A stretch of 24,096 nt of DNA. It comes from Verrucomicrobiaceae bacterium. Its GTDB lineage: Bacteria > Verrucomicrobiota > Verrucomicrobiae > Verrucomicrobiales > Akkermansiaceae. The notes under the pieces are model-generated. The model saw nothing but the letters and a program-made list of their open reading frames with translations, was not told the DNA's origin and did no database searches. The stretch's first letter is position 1. Every line of letters begins with the position of its first letter. Location of the stretch: assembly GCA_947372405.1 (NCBI GenBank), contig CANBTO010000015.1, positions 1 to 24,096 of the forward strand, in the 5' to 3' direction. Below are positions 22,736 to 24,096 of the stretch, one piece after another. A program made the position numbers and the translations under genes.

Positions 22736-22770
22736 AAAACCCGCGCCCCACAAAGGCGCGGGTTTTTTTT
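22736..22770 (+). terminator. Rho-independent terminator
   Basis: AAAACCCGCGCC (22736-22747) pairs perfectly with GGCGCGGGTTTT (22755-22766) around a 7-base loop (CCACAAA), and the T-run continues to 22770 for eight T in all. This is the clearest terminator in the window. It ends the transcript of the 106-aa gene and separates it from nuoA. Confidence 0.93.
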
Positions 22771-22824
22771 CTACCCAAGCGGCAGGACGGTCACTAAGAC
22801 CTTGGCCGTCAGCCTGCGGATGCC

Positions 22825-23196
22825 ATGCCAGAAAACTACCTTCCAGTCCTGTTTCAAGTCATCATCGCCATCGGTTTCGCGGTTTCGGTGCTCGCCGCCA
22901 GCGTGATTTTCGGCCGATCCGCAAAAACCAACCTCACGAAGGACAGCGCCTACGAGTGCGGGATGCTGCCGATTGGCGAGGGAGCCCCGAGGTTTTCGGT
23001 GAAGTTCTATCTCGTGGCGATGCTGTTCGTGCTCTTCGACATCGAGGTGGTTTTCATGTATCCATGGGCGGTCCAGTTCCGGGACTTGATCGCGGACGGA
23101 CCGACGGCTCTCGCCAGCATGGCTGGCTTCGCGGGCGTGCTTGTGATCGCCTATGTTTACGCGCTCAAAAAAGGAGCCTTGAACTGGAAATCCTAA
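22825..23196 (+). CDS. nuoA: NADH-quinone oxidoreductase subunit A
   Basis: NuoA is a small membrane subunit of respiratory complex I. The 123-residue protein has three helices and the family signature SAYECGMLP followed by RFSVKFYLVAMLFVLFDIE, with the membrane-embedded acidic residues Asp and Glu in place. Length is normal. Unusually, nuoB does not follow: the next gene is a Dabb protein 10 bp downstream and then a CysJ-like gene. The remaining subunits must lie elsewhere, or this is an extra copy. Confidence 0.95.
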   Translation: MPENYLPVLFQVIIAIGFAVSVLAASVIFGRSAKTNLTKDSAYECGMLPIGEGAPRFSVKFYLVAMLFVLFDIEVVFMYPWAVQFRDLIADGPTALASMAGFAGVLVIAYVYALKKGALNWKS

Positions 23197-23206
23197 GGCC
23201 CGGAAA

Positions 23207-23524
23207 ATGATCCACCACGTCGTTTATTTCCAGCTCAAGCCGGAGGTGGACGCCGCCATGGTAGAGGAACTGTTGCGCACCAGCCGCAGCCTGCTGCTGC
23301 GCATTCCCGAGGTGCTCAGCGTGCGCTCCGGACGCAATATGGATTCCGGCTCGCAATGGCAGATATTCGTGGCCATCGAGGTGAACTCCATGGACAAGCT
23401 TCGGATCACTCTGGATGACCCGTTTCATCTCAAATTCGTCGAGAAATTCATCAAGCCAAATACCCTGACGCACTTCGCGATGGACTTCGAGCAGGACCCA
23501 TCCAAGGACCTCAAGTACTCTTGA
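23207..23524 (+). CDS. Dabb (stress-responsive alpha/beta-barrel) domain protein
   Basis: The 105-residue protein starts MIHHVVYFQLKPEVDAAMVE, the standard opening of a Dabb domain, followed by IPEVLSVRSGRNM and IFVAIEVNSMDKLRITLDDPFHLKFVEKFIKP. Dabb proteins form dimeric ferredoxin-like barrels. Their roles are diverse and mostly unknown; some bind small hydrophobic ligands. It starts 10 bp after nuoA and probably shares its transcript. Nothing in the sequence links it chemically to complex I. Confidence 0.9.
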   Translation: MIHHVVYFQLKPEVDAAMVEELLRTSRSLLLRIPEVLSVRSGRNMDSGSQWQIFVAIEVNSMDKLRITLDDPFHLKFVEKFIKPNTLTHFAMDFEQDPSKDLKYS

Positions 23525-23623
23525 GGAAATCCCCGCGTTTTGGCTCGGAACAGGCTATCTTCCAGGCCCTGTCGCGACCGATTTCCGCACCCTTCAACGA
23601 TCGCGCGGGGCCAACTTCAGCCC

Positions 23624-24096
23624 ATGGTTCTCCCGATCCAACTCCCCGACGACGCACCCTTCACTCCCGAGCAACGCGCCTGGCTCAATGACTTCCTTGC
23701 CAAGGCCCTTGCCGCAGGAAACATCGGGGCATCAGCCATGGCGGAAGCAGTCCCGGTGACGGTGCTCTATGGATCGCAAACCGGTAATGCGGAGGGCCTT
23801 GCCAAAAAACTTTTCAAAACGCTGAAGAAAGCCCGTTTCGAGCCCGAAATGCACAACATGGCGACCTTCGAGCGGTCCAGAATCACCAGGGAAAAAAACC
23901 TGCTTGTCATCACATCGACTTATGGCGACGGCGAGCCGCCGGACGCGGCAGCCGGTCTTCATTCGTGGCTGATGGGCGATGGCGCGCCACGTCTGGATGG
24001 CGTGTCCTACTCGGTACTGGCTTTGGGAGACAGCAGCTACCCGGATTTCTGCAAATGCGGAGTGGAATTCGACACACGCCTTGCCGAGCTCGGTGC
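23624..24096 (+). CDS. cysJ: Sulfite reductase flavoprotein (CysJ-like), 3' truncated by window
   Basis: Only the first 157 codons are present; the frame is still open at the window end. The N-terminus has [20 protein letters not shown], a segment typical of assimilatory sulfite reductase flavoproteins. Then comes a flavodoxin domain with the FMN phosphate loop YGSQTGNAE (about 49-57), [13 protein letters not shown] and [15 protein letters not shown]. The missing part should carry the FAD/NADPH reductase domain. Family members pass electrons from NADPH to the sirohaem subunit, or in some cases to nitrate reductase. The start [10 protein letters not shown] at 23624 directly precedes the conserved segment. 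It lies 99 bp after the Dabb gene. Confidence 0.88.
   Translation, partial: MVLPIQLPDDAPFTPEQRAWLNDFLAKALAAGNIGASAMAEAVPVTVLYGSQTGNAEGLAKKLFKTLKKARFEPEMHNMATFERSRITREKNLLVITSTYGDGEPPDAAAGLHSWLMGDGAPRLDGVSYSVLALGDSSYPDFCKCGVEFDTRLAELG

Overview
The window looks like a high-GC chromosome segment from a Verrucomicrobiota bacterium, probably Verrucomicrobiaceae-like. This is an inference from gene content. DUF1501 and PSD1 (DUF1549/DUF1553) proteins, Cys-type sulfatases, ThuA and Gfo/Idh proteins with Tat signals and DUF6807 'PmoA' proteins are typical of the Planctomycetota-Verrucomicrobiota group. Most genes lack a clear Shine-Dalgarno sequence. No rRNA, tRNA, CRISPR array or intact mobile element was seen.

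Layout. (1) 1-400 is non-coding repeat DNA: a loopless 40-bp palindrome, a direct repeat and a decaying 13-14-bp tandem array. (2) 401-3242 is a tight, overlapping operon arsR-arsP-arsE-arsF-arsG for sensing, reducing and exporting organoarsenicals. A 16-bp palindromic operator precedes arsR. (3) 3364-4107 carries three very small envelope genes, two of them mini-lipoproteins. (4) 4145-12448 is all minus strand. A YtrA-like GntR regulator, ABC ATPase and ABC permease overlap or abut. They are followed by a sulfatase, a PSD1 cytochrome and a DUF1501 protein, which look like one exported catabolic unit. (5) 12593-14662 is leuCD (leucine biosynthesis). (6) 14772-17189 holds ccoG, a 44-aa membrane peptide and a COG2836 (SafE-like) membrane protein, an accessory set for cbb3 oxidase without the oxidase itself. 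(7) 17212-21429 holds ThuA, a Tat-exported Gfo/Idh oxidoreductase and a divergent URO-D-family protein on plus, facing a DUF6807 protein on minus. This is probably a carbohydrate-processing locus. (8) 21526-24096 holds yceH, an unrecognised 106-aa protein with a strong terminator, an isolated nuoA, a Dabb protein and the 5' part of a CysJ-like flavoprotein cut by the window edge.

The most unusual signal is not a gene. The hexamer CTAACA/TGTTAG occurs 16 times, always inside genes, on both strands and in all reading frames. It accounts for more than half of all CTAA/TTAG tetramers counted by eye. Other points of interest are the arsP-arsEFG combination, the URO-D paralogue lacking the expected catalytic residues, the ABC permease with a very large C-terminal domain, and the low-complexity repeat leaders in front of several start codons.
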